Positions 7,617 through 16,864 are shown, counted from the first letter of the stretch. The stretch is 45,489 nucleotides of DNA from Deltaproteobacteria bacterium (GCA_016210005.1 JACQVA010000266.1:1-45489), one strand, 5' to 3'. Notes: generated by a model not told the origin, from the sequence alone. Numbers and translations: made by a program.

Positions 7617-9167
7617 CTACTCGCGCCGCCACCAGACGACCAGACCGGCCAGCAAGAGCAACTCCGGGATGACCAAGACCGAGAGGTAGAAGATCACCGT
7701 GCCCTGGTCTTGGGTGAACTGGACGCGCGAGGCCCGCACGCTCTTGGTCCGGATCGACACCAGGTCGCTCTGGCCCACTAACCAGTCGATGGTGTTGAGC
7801 AGCAGGTCGCGGTTGTAATACGTGCCTTCGAGGTTGCGGTTGTCGGCGAATTCGACGCTGCCAAAGACCGCCAGCCGGGCCTCGCCGTCACCGCTGCCCA
7901 TTTCCTTGAGCTTGGCCTCGACTATGGCCGCAACTGCCACCGGGCCTTTGCGGTCGGCGGCCGGATCGAGGCTGGCCTCGCTGCGCAGGAAAAGGCCGTC
8001 GAGGTCAGTCTCAGCCCAGCTGGAGGGGCTGGTTTTCACCAGCTCGGTGACCTGCAAGCCCTTCTTGCCGGCGGTATCGGCTTGCAGCGAACGGGTCATC
8101 GGGAAGATCGTGCGCTGCTTGAAGTCGCGCGTGATCTCGTGGGGCGCGTAGGTGTTGGCCAACGGCGCCAGGCCGAGGGCCGGGCCTTGGAACAGCCGCA
8201 CCACCTGATCGACGACGACGTCGTTACCGAGCTTGATGCCCCACGATGACAGCATGGTGGCGAACTGCTCGCCGCTTCGCGGCGCTATCAGGAAGACAGC
8301 GCGGCCACCCTTCTTCAAGTGCTCGTCGAGCACCTTGATCTCATGCTCGGTGTAAGGTTTCTGCGGCCCGGCGACCAGAACCACGGAGCAGTCGCCCGGG
8401 ACGCCTTCCAGCGAAGCCAGCAGGATTTTCTTCACCTCGTAGTTTTCATTGGCCAGGCCGTTCTTTACGGCGGCGAAGCCGCGGGCGTCTTGTAGCTCGT
8501 CGGTATCAGGCTCGCCGTGGCCTTCGATCGCGCAGACGGTCTTCTTGGTCGTGCGCGTAACCTTGATGATGGCGTTGGTGATGTTCTCTTCGTTGGGCTG
8601 GGTGATGGTGGTGCTCTCGCCGCCGTACTCCAGGCGCACGGTGTTGTAAGCGCTCACTTTGTAGCGTTCGGCGAGCTCCGGCTGCCGGTCCGGATCGATC
8701 ATCTGGTACGACAGCTTGGCGGATTGATCGCCGTAACCAGTCAGCAGGTCCCGCAGCTCCGGGTTGATGCCGCCCTCGACGAACGCCTGGATTTGCAGGT
8801 CCTTCTCCAGGTTCTTGACCACGCTGATCGACTGCGGCGACAGGCTAAATACGTGGGCCTCGGTGAGGTCGAACTTATGGTGATTGCGGGCCGAGAGGTA
8901 ATTGAGCGCGGCCAGGATGACGACGAACAGCAGCGACGAGACGATCATGTTCGCGCCGTACTTGGTGGAGCGCTCGCCGACGAAGCGGCGCAGGTTTTCC
9001 ACACCGGCGCTCAGGTAGGCGATCAGCGCGAATAGGCCGACCAGCCCGTGGACCCCGATGTAGAGCAAATCAAATGAGCTGCGGCCGCGGGTCAAAAACC
9101 CGGTGACGCCCGCAAACAGGAGAAGAATGACGCCGATCAGACCGAGCAAGCCATTGGAGCGCGGCAC
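7617..9167 (-). CDS. GldG-like ABC transporter auxiliary protein
   Basis: A 516-residue membrane protein. Two N-terminal helices (about 5-25 and 33-53), a third near residues 72-92, a large extracytoplasmic domain of the GldG/ABC_transp_aux type and a C-terminal helix (VIFYLSVLVIPELLLLAGLVVWW) are visible. The central part includes the EGHGEPD segment and a GldG-like pattern in which a secreted Rossmann-like domain precedes a DUF4350-type region. It starts with GTG after an excellent site (GGAGG), two bases after the permease stop, so it is tightly coupled. In gliding Bacteroidetes GldG joins GldA/GldF; elsewhere these sets are uncharacterised exporters. Confidence 0.85.
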   Translation of the reverse strand: MPRSNGLLGLIGVILLLFAGVTGFLTRGRSSFDLLYIGVHGLVGLFALIAYLSAGVENLRRFVGERSTKYGANMIVSSLLFVVILAALNYLSARNHHKFDLTEAHVFSLSPQSISVVKNLEKDLQIQAFVEGGINPELRDLLTGYGDQSAKLSYQMIDPDRQPELAERYKVSAYNTVRLEYGGESTTITQPNEENITNAIIKVTRTTKKTVCAIEGHGEPDTDELQDARGFAAVKNGLANENYEVKKILLASLEGVPGDCSVVLVAGPQKPYTEHEIKVLDEHLKKGGRAVFLIAPRSGEQFATMLSSWGIKLGNDVVVDQVVRLFQGPALGLAPLANTYAPHEITRDFKQRTIFPMTRSLQADTAGKKGLQVTELVKTSPSSWAETDLDGLFLRSEASLDPAADRKGPVAVAAIVEAKLKEMGSGDGEARLAVFGSVEFADNRNLEGTYYNRDLLLNTIDWLVGQSDLVSIRTKSVRASRVQFTQDQGTVIFYLSVLVIPELLLLAGLVVWWRRE

Positions 9168-9169
9168 GG

Positions 9170-9943
9170 CTACCTCCAGCGAATCGACTCGACCGAGCGG
9201 TGGGTCAAGAACAACGCCAGCACGATCACGCTCACGAAGTAGAACAGATCCCGGGTGTCGATGACCCCCTTCACCATCTCGCCGAAGTGCTCGGTCAACG
9301 AGATGTAGCGCAGTATCGCGCCGAGGACCTCGCCGGAAGTGTCCGCAGGCCAGGAGATGATGTACAGCAGCAACAGGCTCACCAAGCAGCTGACCGCGGC
9401 GATGATCTGGTTCTCGGTGAATGACGAGGTCAGCAAACCAACGGCGATGAAGGCGGTGGCGAGCAGCAGGAGCCCGAGGTAGCCCGAGGCGACGATACCG
9501 ACTTCCGGGTTGCCGTAGAGCATCAGGATCAGCGGGTAGACGGCGGTGAGGCCGACCATCAGCAGCGCGAACACGAAGGCGCCGAGAAACTTGCCGAGGA
9601 CGATGGCGTTGATCGATAGCGGCGAGGTCATCAGCAGCTCATACGTGCCGCCGCGTTTCTCTTCGGCGAAGCTGCGCATGGTGATGACCGGAACCAGTAT
9701 GACCAGCACCACCGACAGATTGTGTAGCAGCGGCGCGATGACGAACTCGTTGAGGTTGAGCCGAGTCATAGCCTCGGGATTGCGCAGGCTGGTGTACATG
9801 CTGAGCAGGAAATTGAAGCGCGCCAGCAGGTTAAAGAAGAACCAGCCGCCGAGCAGCAGGAAGCCGGTCAGCACCACGTAAGCAATCGGCGAGACGAAAT
9901 ATGAGCGTAGTTCCTTGCCGGCGATGGTCAGAACGTTCTTCAC
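9170..9943 (-). CDS. ABC-2 type permease, GldF-like
   Basis: A 257-residue integral membrane protein with about six helices, including the N-terminal AYVVLTGFLLLGGWFFFNLL and central LLLATAFIAVGLLTSSFTEN. The motif PVITMRSFAEEKRGGTYELL is diagnostic of ABC-2 permeases. It starts with GTG (9941-9943), which overlaps the TGA of the ATPase gene as GTGA, and has a strong GGAGGTGA site inside that gene. It is the membrane channel of the four-gene exporter. Confidence 0.9.
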   Translation of the reverse strand: MKNVLTIAGKELRSYFVSPIAYVVLTGFLLLGGWFFFNLLARFNFLLSMYTSLRNPEAMTRLNLNEFVIAPLLHNLSVVLVILVPVITMRSFAEEKRGGTYELLMTSPLSINAIVLGKFLGAFVFALLMVGLTAVYPLILMLYGNPEVGIVASGYLGLLLLATAFIAVGLLTSSFTENQIIAAVSCLVSLLLLYIISWPADTSGEVLGAILRYISLTEHFGEMVKGVIDTRDLFYFVSVIVLALFLTHRSVESIRWR

Positions 9944-10686
9944 GCGCTCACCTCCGGCGCGCCGGCCGCCGCCGGCTCACTGTCTTCGGTAACCGCCCGC
10001 AGAAACACCTGTTCGAGGGAGGTCTCGCGGGTGAGCTCGCCGAGCAGCCCTTCCAGCACCACCCGCCCGCTGTTGATGATCACCACCTTCTGACACAGCT
10101 GCGAGACCTCGGGCAGAATGTGGGTGGACAGAATCACCGTGCGCTCGCGCGCCAGCTCGCGTATCAACGTGCGGATATCGATGATCTGGCGGGGGTCGAG
10201 CCCGATCGTCGGCTCATCGAGGACCAACACCGTCGGATTATGAATCAGCGCCTGCGCCAAGCCCACCCGCTGGCGATAGCCCTTTGACAAATGGCCCAGC
10301 AGCCGCCCGCAGACGTCAGTCAGGCCGCACACCTGCAGCGCGCGATCGAGTGCCTCGGGCAGCTCGCGTTTGCCGATTCCCTTGATGCGGCCGACGAACT
10401 GCAGATAGGCAACCACCGTCATGTCCCCATAGAGCGGGGGATTCTCCGGCAGGTAGCCGATGCGCTTGCGGACTTCGTACGACTCGTCGAAGATATCGAA
10501 CCCCGCCACCTTCACTGTGCCCGTGGTCGCAGGCAGATAGCCGGTGATGATGCGCATGGTGGTGGTCTTGCCGGCGCCATTGGGACCGAGAAAGCCGAGG
10601 ATCTGCCCGCTCTGGGCGGTGAAAGACACGTCCGCCACGGCCGTGATGTCACCGTATCGCTTCGTAAGATTCCGGACCTCAATCAT
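9940..10686 (-). CDS. ABC transporter ATP-binding protein, GldA-like
   Basis: A 248-residue ATPase with an intact Walker A (GPNGAGKTT), a Q-loop region, a signature sequence of the LSKGYRQR type (typical of the ABC-2/GldA group rather than LSGGQ), Walker B with VLVLDEPTIGLD, and the H-loop STHIL. It is the first gene of the operon and powers the permease encoded next. The promoter should lie in 10687-10894, between it and divergent polA; I see no convincing -35/-10 pair there. Confidence 0.92.
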   Translation of the reverse strand: MIEVRNLTKRYGDITAVADVSFTAQSGQILGFLGPNGAGKTTTMRIITGYLPATTGTVKVAGFDIFDESYEVRKRIGYLPENPPLYGDMTVVAYLQFVGRIKGIGKRELPEALDRALQVCGLTDVCGRLLGHLSKGYRQRVGLAQALIHNPTVLVLDEPTIGLDPRQIIDIRTLIRELARERTVILSTHILPEVSQLCQKVVIINSGRVVLEGLLGELTRETSLEQVFLRAVTEDSEPAAAGAPEVSA

Positions 10687-10894
10687 CGTCGTCGGTTCTA
10701 GACGTGCCTGGCGGTCGGAGATTCAAATCTCGACACCAAAAGTGAGCGCCTCTTAATGACTCAACTCCGCTTTGTCAACTCTGCCGGGCCCGGTGTTTCG
10801 CCAGCCCCAATATGCCCGGGCTTGCTGGAGCGAACCGATTCGGGCCGGGTTGGACATGGTGCGGGGCATCTGTTACTGGCGCTCGCGTACGTCC

Positions 10895-13513
10895 ATGCCC
10901 CGTCCATCTGCCCACGTTTTCTTGATCGACGGCAGCTCGTACATCTATCGGGCGTTCTTCGCGCTGCCGCCGCTCACCAGCCCCAGCGGGGCACCGACGA
11001 ACGCGGCCTTTGGCTTCGCCAGCATGACGCTGAAATTGCTGCGCGAGGTCAAGCCGCAGTATCTCGCGGTCGTGTTTGATGCGCCCGGAGGGACGTTTCG
11101 CGATACGCTCTTTGAGGCCTACAAGGCCAACCGCCCGCGGATGCCGGATGACCTTGTGGCGCAGCTGCCGCTGGTACGTGAGGTAGTTGCTGCGCTGGGA
11201 GTGCGCTCGCTGACGATCGCGGGAGTGGAGGCGGACGATGTGATCGCGACGCTGACCGAGCGCTTTGCGCGCGCCGGAACCGATTGCGTGGTGATCACGG
11301 CCGACAAGGATCTGATGCAGCTGGTGGGACCACACGTCCGACTGTGGGACACCATGCGGGATCGCTGGACCGATGAGGCCGGGGTGCGCGAGCGCTTCGG
11401 CGTCCTGCCGAAGCAGGTCGTCGACGTCATGGCGTTGATGGGCGATAGCATCGATAACATACCCGGGGTCAAGGGTATCGGTGAGAAGACCGCGATGGCG
11501 TTGATCCAGGAGTTCGGTAGTCTCGACAGTGTGCTGGAGAGCGCCGACGAAGTCGAGCGCAGCGCTCTGCGCAACGCCAAGCGGGTGGCCGCGCTGTTGC
11601 GCGAAGGGGCGGCGGCGGCGCGCCTGAGCCGTGACTTGGCTCGGGTTCGGCGTGATGTGCCGCTGGCTCTGGCGCTCGATGAGCTGGCCTATAAGGGGCC
11701 GGATGCGCCGACGGTGCGCGCCCTCTTTCAGCGCCTTGGTTTCCAGTCGCTGCTGCGCGATATCCCGCAGCCGGCCACAACCGAATCGGTGGCTGTGCGC
11801 ACACTGGCAACCGCTGCCGAGGTTGCCGGCGTATACGCCCAAGGCACGCAGGCCGGCCGTGTGGGGTTGGCGGCGCTCGGCGCGGTCCCGCCGGATGCAT
11901 GGCCACCGGCACAACGGGCTGAGGCGCTGATCCTGCAAGTCGATAACGATGGGCCGTTTCGCGTTGCCCTCACCCAAGCGGACCTGATCAGCGCGACCAC
12001 GCAACTACTAGCCGATCCGGCGATCGAGAAGATCGGCCATGACTTGAAGCGTGACCTGCTCCGATTCGATCCCGCCATGGTACTCGGCGGCCGGTGCTTC
12101 GACACCATGGTTGCGTCATACCTCGTCGATGCCGGCGGCACGCACCGCCTTGAGGACTTGGCCAGCGATCTGTTGGGCCGCGCGGTAACGGAGTTCCGTG
12201 CCAGCGCAGAGGGCGTGGCGGCGGGTGTGGCGCTGCTCCCGCGGTTGGCGAGCGAGCTGTCTACTCGGCTGGAGGCGCTGGGAATGACCGCGCTGTTCCG
12301 CGACATCGAGATGCCCCTGGTGCAGGTGCTGACGGCGATCGAGCGCCGTGGAGTACGGCTGGATGTCGCGGCCCTGGCGACGATGAGCCGCGAATACGAG
12401 CAGCGCCTCTCCGCGCTCGCCGCCGACATCTATGCCTTGGCCGGTGGCGAGTTCAACCTGAACTCGCCACCGCAGCTGCGCACGGTCTTGTTCGAGCGGC
12501 TCGGGCTATCGACGAAGGGCGTGCGGCGTGGCAAGACCGGCTACTCGACCGACGTCGACGTGCTCACGCGGCTGGCTGAGGCCCATCCGGTGCCGGCGAA
12601 GATCATCGAGTACCGTGGGCTGGCGAAGCTGAAGTCGACCTATATTGATGCGTTGCCGGCCGCGGTAAACCCCGCCACCGGTCGCTTGCACGCTTCCCTA
12701 AACCAGACGGTGGCAGTCACCGGCCGACTCAGCTCTAGCGATCCCAACCTGCAGAATATCCCGATCCGGGGCGAAGAAGGCCAGCGCATCCGCGCGGCCT
12801 TTATCGCGGATCCCGGCAACCTGCTGCTGGCGGCAGACTACTCGCAGATCGAGTTGCGTGTGCTGGCGCACTTGGCGGGCGACGCGGCCTTGATTGACGC
12901 CTTTCGCGCGGGTGCCGATATCCACGCCCGTACGGCTGCCGAGATGTTCGGCGTGCTGCCCGGGCTGGTGAGCGCGGACATGCGACGCGCGGCCAAGGTC
13001 ATCAACTTCGGCATCATCTACGGCATGGGTGCACCCCGGGTTGCTAACGAACTCGGCATCCCGGTTGCCGAGGCACAGCGGTACATTGACCGGTACTTTA
13101 CCCGCTATGCCGGCGTGCGCCGGTTTCTCGATGAGACGATTGCGAAGGCGCGGGCCAGCGGTTATGTGACCACTTTGTACGGGCGGCGGCGCGCGCTGCC
13201 GGATCTGGCCAGCCGTGATCGCGTGGTGGCGCAAGCCGCGGAACGGACCGCCACGAACACGCCGATTCAGGGCTCGGCTGCCGACATCATCAAGATGGCG
13301 ATGGTGGTGGTTGACCGGCGACTGCGCGAACACGGGCTGCATGCGGCGATGATTTTGCAGGTACATGACGAACTGGTGTTCGAGGTCGCTGCCGCCGATT
13401 TGGAGCCGACCCGCGAACTCGTGCGCACGGAAATGGAGGGTGTCGTCCAGTTGGCTGTACCGCTGCGAGTCGAGATCAGCAGCGGTCCTGACTGGGCCAA
13501 GGCCCATGGCTAG
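10895..13513 (+). CDS. polA: DNA polymerase I
   Basis: Family A DNA polymerase, 872 residues from ATG 10895, where homology begins (HVFLIDGSSYIYRAF). The open frame extends to 10772 with unrelated sequence. The 5'-3' exonuclease domain (about 1-290) is intact: GVEADDVIATL, ADKDLMQLV and the helix-hairpin-helix GVKGIGEKTA. The central 3'-5' exonuclease-like domain is degenerate: the DxE motif is missing, although IGHDLKRD and FDTMVASYL persist. Polymerase motifs are intact: motif A DYSQIELR with catalytic Asp648, motif B RRAAKVINFGIIYG, motif C VHDELVFE with Asp825. It replaces RNA primers and fills repair gaps, probably without proofreading. No ribosome binding site is obvious before the start. 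Confidence 0.95.
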   Translation: MPRPSAHVFLIDGSSYIYRAFFALPPLTSPSGAPTNAAFGFASMTLKLLREVKPQYLAVVFDAPGGTFRDTLFEAYKANRPRMPDDLVAQLPLVREVVAALGVRSLTIAGVEADDVIATLTERFARAGTDCVVITADKDLMQLVGPHVRLWDTMRDRWTDEAGVRERFGVLPKQVVDVMALMGDSIDNIPGVKGIGEKTAMALIQEFGSLDSVLESADEVERSALRNAKRVAALLREGAAAARLSRDLARVRRDVPLALALDELAYKGPDAPTVRALFQRLGFQSLLRDIPQPATTESVAVRTLATAAEVAGVYAQGTQAGRVGLAALGAVPPDAWPPAQRAEALILQVDNDGPFRVALTQADLISATTQLLADPAIEKIGHDLKRDLLRFDPAMVLGGRCFDTMVASYLVDAGGTHRLEDLASDLLGRAVTEFRASAEGVAAGVALLPRLASELSTRLEALGMTALFRDIEMPLVQVLTAIERRGVRLDVAALATMSREYEQRLSALAADIYALAGGEFNLNSPPQLRTVLFERLGLSTKGVRRGKTGYSTDVDVLTRLAEAHPVPAKIIEYRGLAKLKSTYIDALPAAVNPATGRLHASLNQTVAVTGRLSSSDPNLQNIPIRGEEGQRIRAAFIADPGNLLLAADYSQIELRVLAHLAGDAALIDAFRAGADIHARTAAEMFGVLPGLVSADMRRAAKVINFGIIYGMGAPRVANELGIPVAEAQRYIDRYFTRYAGVRRFLDETIAKARASGYVTTLYGRRRALPDLASRDRVVAQAAERTATNTPIQGSAADIIKMAMVVVDRRLREHGLHAAMILQVHDELVFEVAAADLEPTRELVRTEMEGVVQLAVPLRVEISSGPDWAKAHG

Positions 13514-13581
13514 TACCAGCCACCCGACCGCTCTGGCCGGCCGGCCGGTGAATAGGGCGGGAACGAGACCGTCTACAGGCG

Positions 13582-14166
13582 ATGGGGGCAGGCCTCGTGG
13601 AACGTAGCGACCAGGAGCTCGTTCGCGAGACCCGCGCCGGAAATGCAGAGGCGTTCCGGGAGTTGGTGGAGCGCTACCAGCGCAAGGTGGCAGCCGTGGC
13701 GATGGGAATGGTGCATAACCGCGACGATGCGCTGGAGTTGACCCAGGAGACGTTCGTTAAGGCGTTCGAGAACATCGGCAAGTTCAAGGGCGAATCGAGC
13801 TTCTACACCTGGCTATATCGAATCGTGGTCAACCTCGGCATCGACTACCGGCGACGCGAGCGCCGCCACCCGACGGTGGCTCTCGACGACCAGATGCGCA
13901 ACGGCGGCGAGATCCCCGAAGAACTACTCGGCAGCCCGGTGGCCGATCCCTTCCGCGAGTTCCGCTCGCACGAGATCGGCGAACGGGTCAGCCGCGCGAT
14001 CAACGAGTTGACCCCTGATCACAAAGCCGTCATACTTCTGCGCGAAGTCGAGGGCCTCTCCTATGATGAAATCAGCCGCGTGATGCAGTGTTCGAAGGGC
14101 ACGGTCATGAGCCGGCTGCATTACGCGCGCAAGAAGCTCCAAGACAAACTGCGGGACTGTTTGTGA
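13582..14166 (+). CDS. ECF-family RNA polymerase sigma factor
   Basis: A 194-residue group 4 sigma factor. Region 2 is recognisable (AFRELVERYQRKVAAVA ... DALELTQETFVKAFENI, then FYTWLYRIVVNLGIDY), as is region 4 (HKAVILLREVEGLSYDEIS, then GTVMSRLHYARKKL). It heads a four-gene operon with a zinc-finger anti-sigma factor, an exported protein and a small membrane protein, a typical envelope-stress arrangement. Its sequence resembles the RpoE/SigW group. The ATG at 13582 gives the family's usual N-terminus; the nearby GTG at 13597 (VERSDQEL) is an alternative. Confidence 0.92.
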   Translation: MGAGLVERSDQELVRETRAGNAEAFRELVERYQRKVAAVAMGMVHNRDDALELTQETFVKAFENIGKFKGESSFYTWLYRIVVNLGIDYRRRERRHPTVALDDQMRNGGEIPEELLGSPVADPFREFRSHEIGERVSRAINELTPDHKAVILLREVEGLSYDEISRVMQCSKGTVMSRLHYARKKLQDKLRDCL

Positions 14167-14230
14167 GCGATGAGTACGCTTCCCCACAACCTCAAGCCGG
14201 CACGGAGGCGCGAAGGCCTCGGGGTGATGC

Positions 14231-14767
14231 ATGACGTGTCGTGAAGTGAGCGGGTTGTTGCCGTTGTTCTTCGATGGGGAGCTCGATGCGCGCCAGATGC
14301 GGGCGGTGGCGCTGCACAGCAGCCGCTGCGCCGCCTGCGAAGACGAGGTCCGACAGCTCGAGCGGGTGCAAGAAGCGGTAGCGCTAACGATCCGGGCGCG
14401 GGTCGAAGAATTGGACTTCAGCCTGGTGTGGCCCGCGGTTGCAGCGCGGTTGCGTGTACACCGCCCGGCCTGGGGCGAGCGACTGCGCGCCTACTGGGAC
14501 AACCTCGATCTGCGCTCGTGGCTGCGCGTACCGGCGCTGGCCGCGGCGGCGGCGAGCGCCGCGATCGCGATCACGTTGTGGTCGGGGCAGCCAAGCGAGG
14601 AGTCGCAGGTCGCCGAGGCCCCGCCGGTGGTCGACAACAGCGCCATCATCGACTCGCTCGATAGTAGTGCCGAAGCCGTCGCGGTGCTCAGCGAACCGGA
14701 AACCAACACCACTGTGCTCTGGATCAACGACGACAGCGACTACGGGGCAGAAGGGTTCCCGCCGTGA
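14231..14767 (+). CDS. zinc-finger (ZAS) anti-sigma factor, membrane-anchored
   Basis: A 178-residue protein with the N-terminal ZAS signature: Cys3, then His29-x3-Cys33-x2-Cys36. This motif binds zinc and holds ECF sigma factors in redox-sensitive or membrane-bound anti-sigma factors. One transmembrane helix follows (about residues 100-118, PALAAAAASAAIAITLW), leaving a short acidic periplasmic tail of about 58 residues that ends in NDDSDYGAEG. It lies 64 bases after the sigma gene and overlaps the next start (GTGA). The tail may be the target of regulated proteolysis, by analogy with RseA. Confidence 0.88.
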   Translation: MTCREVSGLLPLFFDGELDARQMRAVALHSSRCAACEDEVRQLERVQEAVALTIRARVEELDFSLVWPAVAARLRVHRPAWGERLRAYWDNLDLRSWLRVPALAAAAASAAIAITLWSGQPSEESQVAEAPPVVDNSAIIDSLDSSAEAVAVLSEPETNTTVLWINDDSDYGAEGFPP

Positions 14768-15267
14768 AGCTGAACGGGGTATTGCTGCTCGTGGCGGTGG
14801 CCGCAGCCGGCACCGTCGCTCCTTCGCCGGGCAGGGCGGGTGAAACGATTGAAGTTCGTATCGGGGCGGTGTTGGCGAGCAATTCCGGGCAAGAAATGGA
14901 TCCGCGCCTAGTGGCGATGCACCGGCAGCTCCGCAGCCTGTTTCCCTATAGCTCGTATCACCTGGTGAAGGAGAAGCGCCAACGGGTGGCCACCGGGGGC
15001 AAGGTGGGATTCGAGATTCCCGGCGGGCGCTACCTCTTGGTGATACCGAAAGTGTTGAAGAACGAACGAGTATCGATGCGGGTGATGCTGATCGAAGGCA
15101 CGCGCTCGGTAGTCGATACCGCTCTGACGTTACGCAATCACGGGACCTTTCTGGTAGGCGGGCCGCGGCACGAACAAGGGGTGCTGATAATCTCCATTGG
15201 GGCCGAAAGCGCGCTCGCCAACAACCCGCCGGAGACGGGCGAGACCGCGCCGGTGGCGACGCAGTGA
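14764..15267 (+). CDS. exported protein of unknown function in the sigma operon
   Basis: 167 residues with a clear Sec signal peptide (MKLNGVLLLVAVAAAG..., likely cleaved after the Ala-rich stretch near residues 22-26). The mature part has a regular strand pattern: VRIGAVLASNSG; SLFPYSSYHLVKEKRQRV; GGKVGFEIPGGRYLLVIPKV; MLIEGTRSVVDTALTLRNHGTFLVGGPRH. I recognise no named family. It starts with GTG, whose last two bases are the TG of the anti-sigma stop, so the two are translationally coupled. A role in envelope-stress sensing or as a regulon effector is inferred from position only. Confidence 0.75.
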   Translation: MKLNGVLLLVAVAAAGTVAPSPGRAGETIEVRIGAVLASNSGQEMDPRLVAMHRQLRSLFPYSSYHLVKEKRQRVATGGKVGFEIPGGRYLLVIPKVLKNERVSMRVMLIEGTRSVVDTALTLRNHGTFLVGGPRHEQGVLIISIGAESALANNPPETGETAPVATQ

Positions 15268-15536
15268 TGATCCTAGATCAGCTCTCCGCTTGGGTGCTCG
15301 GGAATACGCCGCTGGACTGGTTGGCGCAAGGCTTTCGCCTGCTACAGCTGTGGGGGCCGATTGTGTCGCTGCCAGGCTTGGCCGCCTCGGTGGGCTTGCT
15401 CGGCAGTTTGCTCGCGCTGGTCGTTCTTAGCGGTGTCGCGGTGCTGTCGTTGGGGAGTTTCCTGACTGCGGCGCTCGCGCTCTGGCTGCTGCTGAGCGAG
15501 GTATTTGGGCTGCGCGTGGAGCTGGCGCGGCCGTAA
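15264..15536 (+). CDS. small membrane protein of the sigma operon
   Basis: 90 residues, almost all hydrophobic, with two or three predicted helices (GPIVSLPGLAASVGLLGSLL, ALVVLSGVAVLSLGSF, LTAALALWLLLSEVFG). It begins at GTG 15264 or ATG 15267; both overlap the stop of the preceding gene. No family recognised. Its stop codon sits in the loop region of a strong hairpin. Confidence 0.65.
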   Translation: MMILDQLSAWVLGNTPLDWLAQGFRLLQLWGPIVSLPGLAASVGLLGSLLALVVLSGVAVLSLGSFLTAALALWLLLSEVFGLRVELARP

Positions 15537-15554
15537 GCCGAGCGCCAGCTCCAC
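15516..15554. terminator. bidirectional terminator-like hairpin
   Basis: A 13-bp perfect stem, GTGGAGCTGGCGC (15516-15528) with GCGCCAGCTCCAC (15542-15554), has an inner GGC/GCC pair extending it. It spans the stop codon of the small membrane protein gene and faces the convergent sat gene. There is no T-run, so release would depend on Rho or the stem may protect transcript ends. Confidence 0.6.
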
Positions 15555-15562
15555 CACCAGCC

Positions 15563-16822
15563 TTACGCCGGTCGCTTGTCGCGGTAATAGGCAATCAGGA
15601 TATCGGCGATCTCCGGCCGCAGTACGCGGGCGTCAGGGTGTTGGCCGCCGGTCAAGGCTTCTCGGATCTTCGAACCCGATATCGTCAGCGGTTTCTCGTT
15701 CGGGTGGTTGTCCATCAGCTCGACGCGGCCGGCGCTGTCGAAGTAAGCGGCGAAGCCGATGTTGCATGGGCGGATGCGCAAGTCGCCCTGCAAGCTGTTG
15801 AAGACTTCCTGGGCGTCAAAGTCGCCCCAGATCGGCTTGCCGTCATCGAAGGGGGCGTCGGCGTGCTTGCGGCCGATAACGATGTCGGTGAAACCGAGAT
15901 TCTGGCGGTAGATGCCGTGCATCACCGCCTCCTTGGGTCCGCCGTACAACATCTTGATGTCGAGCCCGACCAGTTCGAAGACCTCAGTCAGGTCGTAACC
16001 GCGATCGCTCCACAGCGCCTCCTCCTTGTCGCCCTTGCCGAGCAGCTTGAGCTCGTGCAGCGCGCGGTAGCAGCGCATGCGTACGCGCGCCGGGACGTCG
16101 TCGCCCTTGAGTTCGCCGATGAGCGGATTGAGCACGACTCCGGCGAAGTAGCCGTCGCGGGTCAGCCGTTCCACGCCTGCCACCAGCGCGTACTCATGCG
16201 CGCGATGCAGCGGGTTGCGGGTCTGGAACGCCAGCGCGCGCTCCCACCGCCGCTCCGCAATCAGCGTGCGCACCTGGCGTGGGGTGAGGACAAACTCGCC
16301 GTATTCGGGATCGACCTCCTGCGGTAGTGCCCACAGTGATCCACCGACGAGCTGAGTGCGAGGATCGTCCATGATCATATGACCGCCGGGGTGATCGGCG
16401 CGGCTGGTGCCGTAGAACTTCTCGACGTGCTTGGGCTTGTCCCAGTCGAAAATGCTCGACAAGCGCACGCTGGCAATGATGGTGCCGTCGTAGACCAGCG
16501 CCGCCGAGTGCCCCACTCGCAAGCGTTTGACTTCGTCCAGGGTGGCCGGAAATGAAATCGGTGCCGTCCAGGCGTAGTGCCGAAAGCCGAAATCCAACGC
16601 GCCGTGGTCGAGCACGTAGTGCCACGTCTCTTCGTCCATCGGGCCGGTCAGCGGCGACAAGGTACCGTCGGCGATGCGATAGACGGTGGAAAGATCCGCC
16701 CGGCTCAATTCGATGCGGGGTAGAGCCGCTGCCTCCGCTAGGAACTGCTTGCGGCGTGACAGCGGGACGGTGCGCGAGACCGGGGCCTCGAGACCGCCGT
16801 GAACGGGAACTAGGTCAGGCAT
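15563..16822 (-). CDS. sat: sulfate adenylyltransferase (ATP sulfurylase)
   Basis: 419 residues, the homo-oligomeric Sat/MET3-type enzyme that makes APS from ATP and sulfate. The ATP-binding motif FQTRNPLHRAHEY and the later IGRKHAD and SGSKIREAL segments are intact. There is no APS-kinase domain. The neighbours (a sulfate-type permease, CysM, sulfur carrier) point to assimilation rather than dissimilatory sulfate respiration, since no apr or dsr genes are present here. It is the last gene of the SAM-riboswitch operon, 42 bases after the Usp gene, with a strong GGAAGGAG site. Confidence 0.93.
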   Translation of the reverse strand: MPDLVPVHGGLEAPVSRTVPLSRRKQFLAEAAALPRIELSRADLSTVYRIADGTLSPLTGPMDEETWHYVLDHGALDFGFRHYAWTAPISFPATLDEVKRLRVGHSAALVYDGTIIASVRLSSIFDWDKPKHVEKFYGTSRADHPGGHMIMDDPRTQLVGGSLWALPQEVDPEYGEFVLTPRQVRTLIAERRWERALAFQTRNPLHRAHEYALVAGVERLTRDGYFAGVVLNPLIGELKGDDVPARVRMRCYRALHELKLLGKGDKEEALWSDRGYDLTEVFELVGLDIKMLYGGPKEAVMHGIYRQNLGFTDIVIGRKHADAPFDDGKPIWGDFDAQEVFNSLQGDLRIRPCNIGFAAYFDSAGRVELMDNHPNEKPLTISGSKIREALTGGQHPDARVLRPEIADILIAYYRDKRPA

Positions 16823-16864
16823 GCTTTCAAACTCCTTCCTTTCGTAAGTCGCTAAGCGTTGACG

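Noticed and set aside
10718-10737. tRNA-like 3' end (GATTCAAATC followed by CGACACCA) upstream of polA
   Set aside because: The invariant G53-C61 pair would be A-C, no acceptor or anticodon stem can be formed with the preceding bases, and the stem is a simple GAGAT/ATCTC palindrome.
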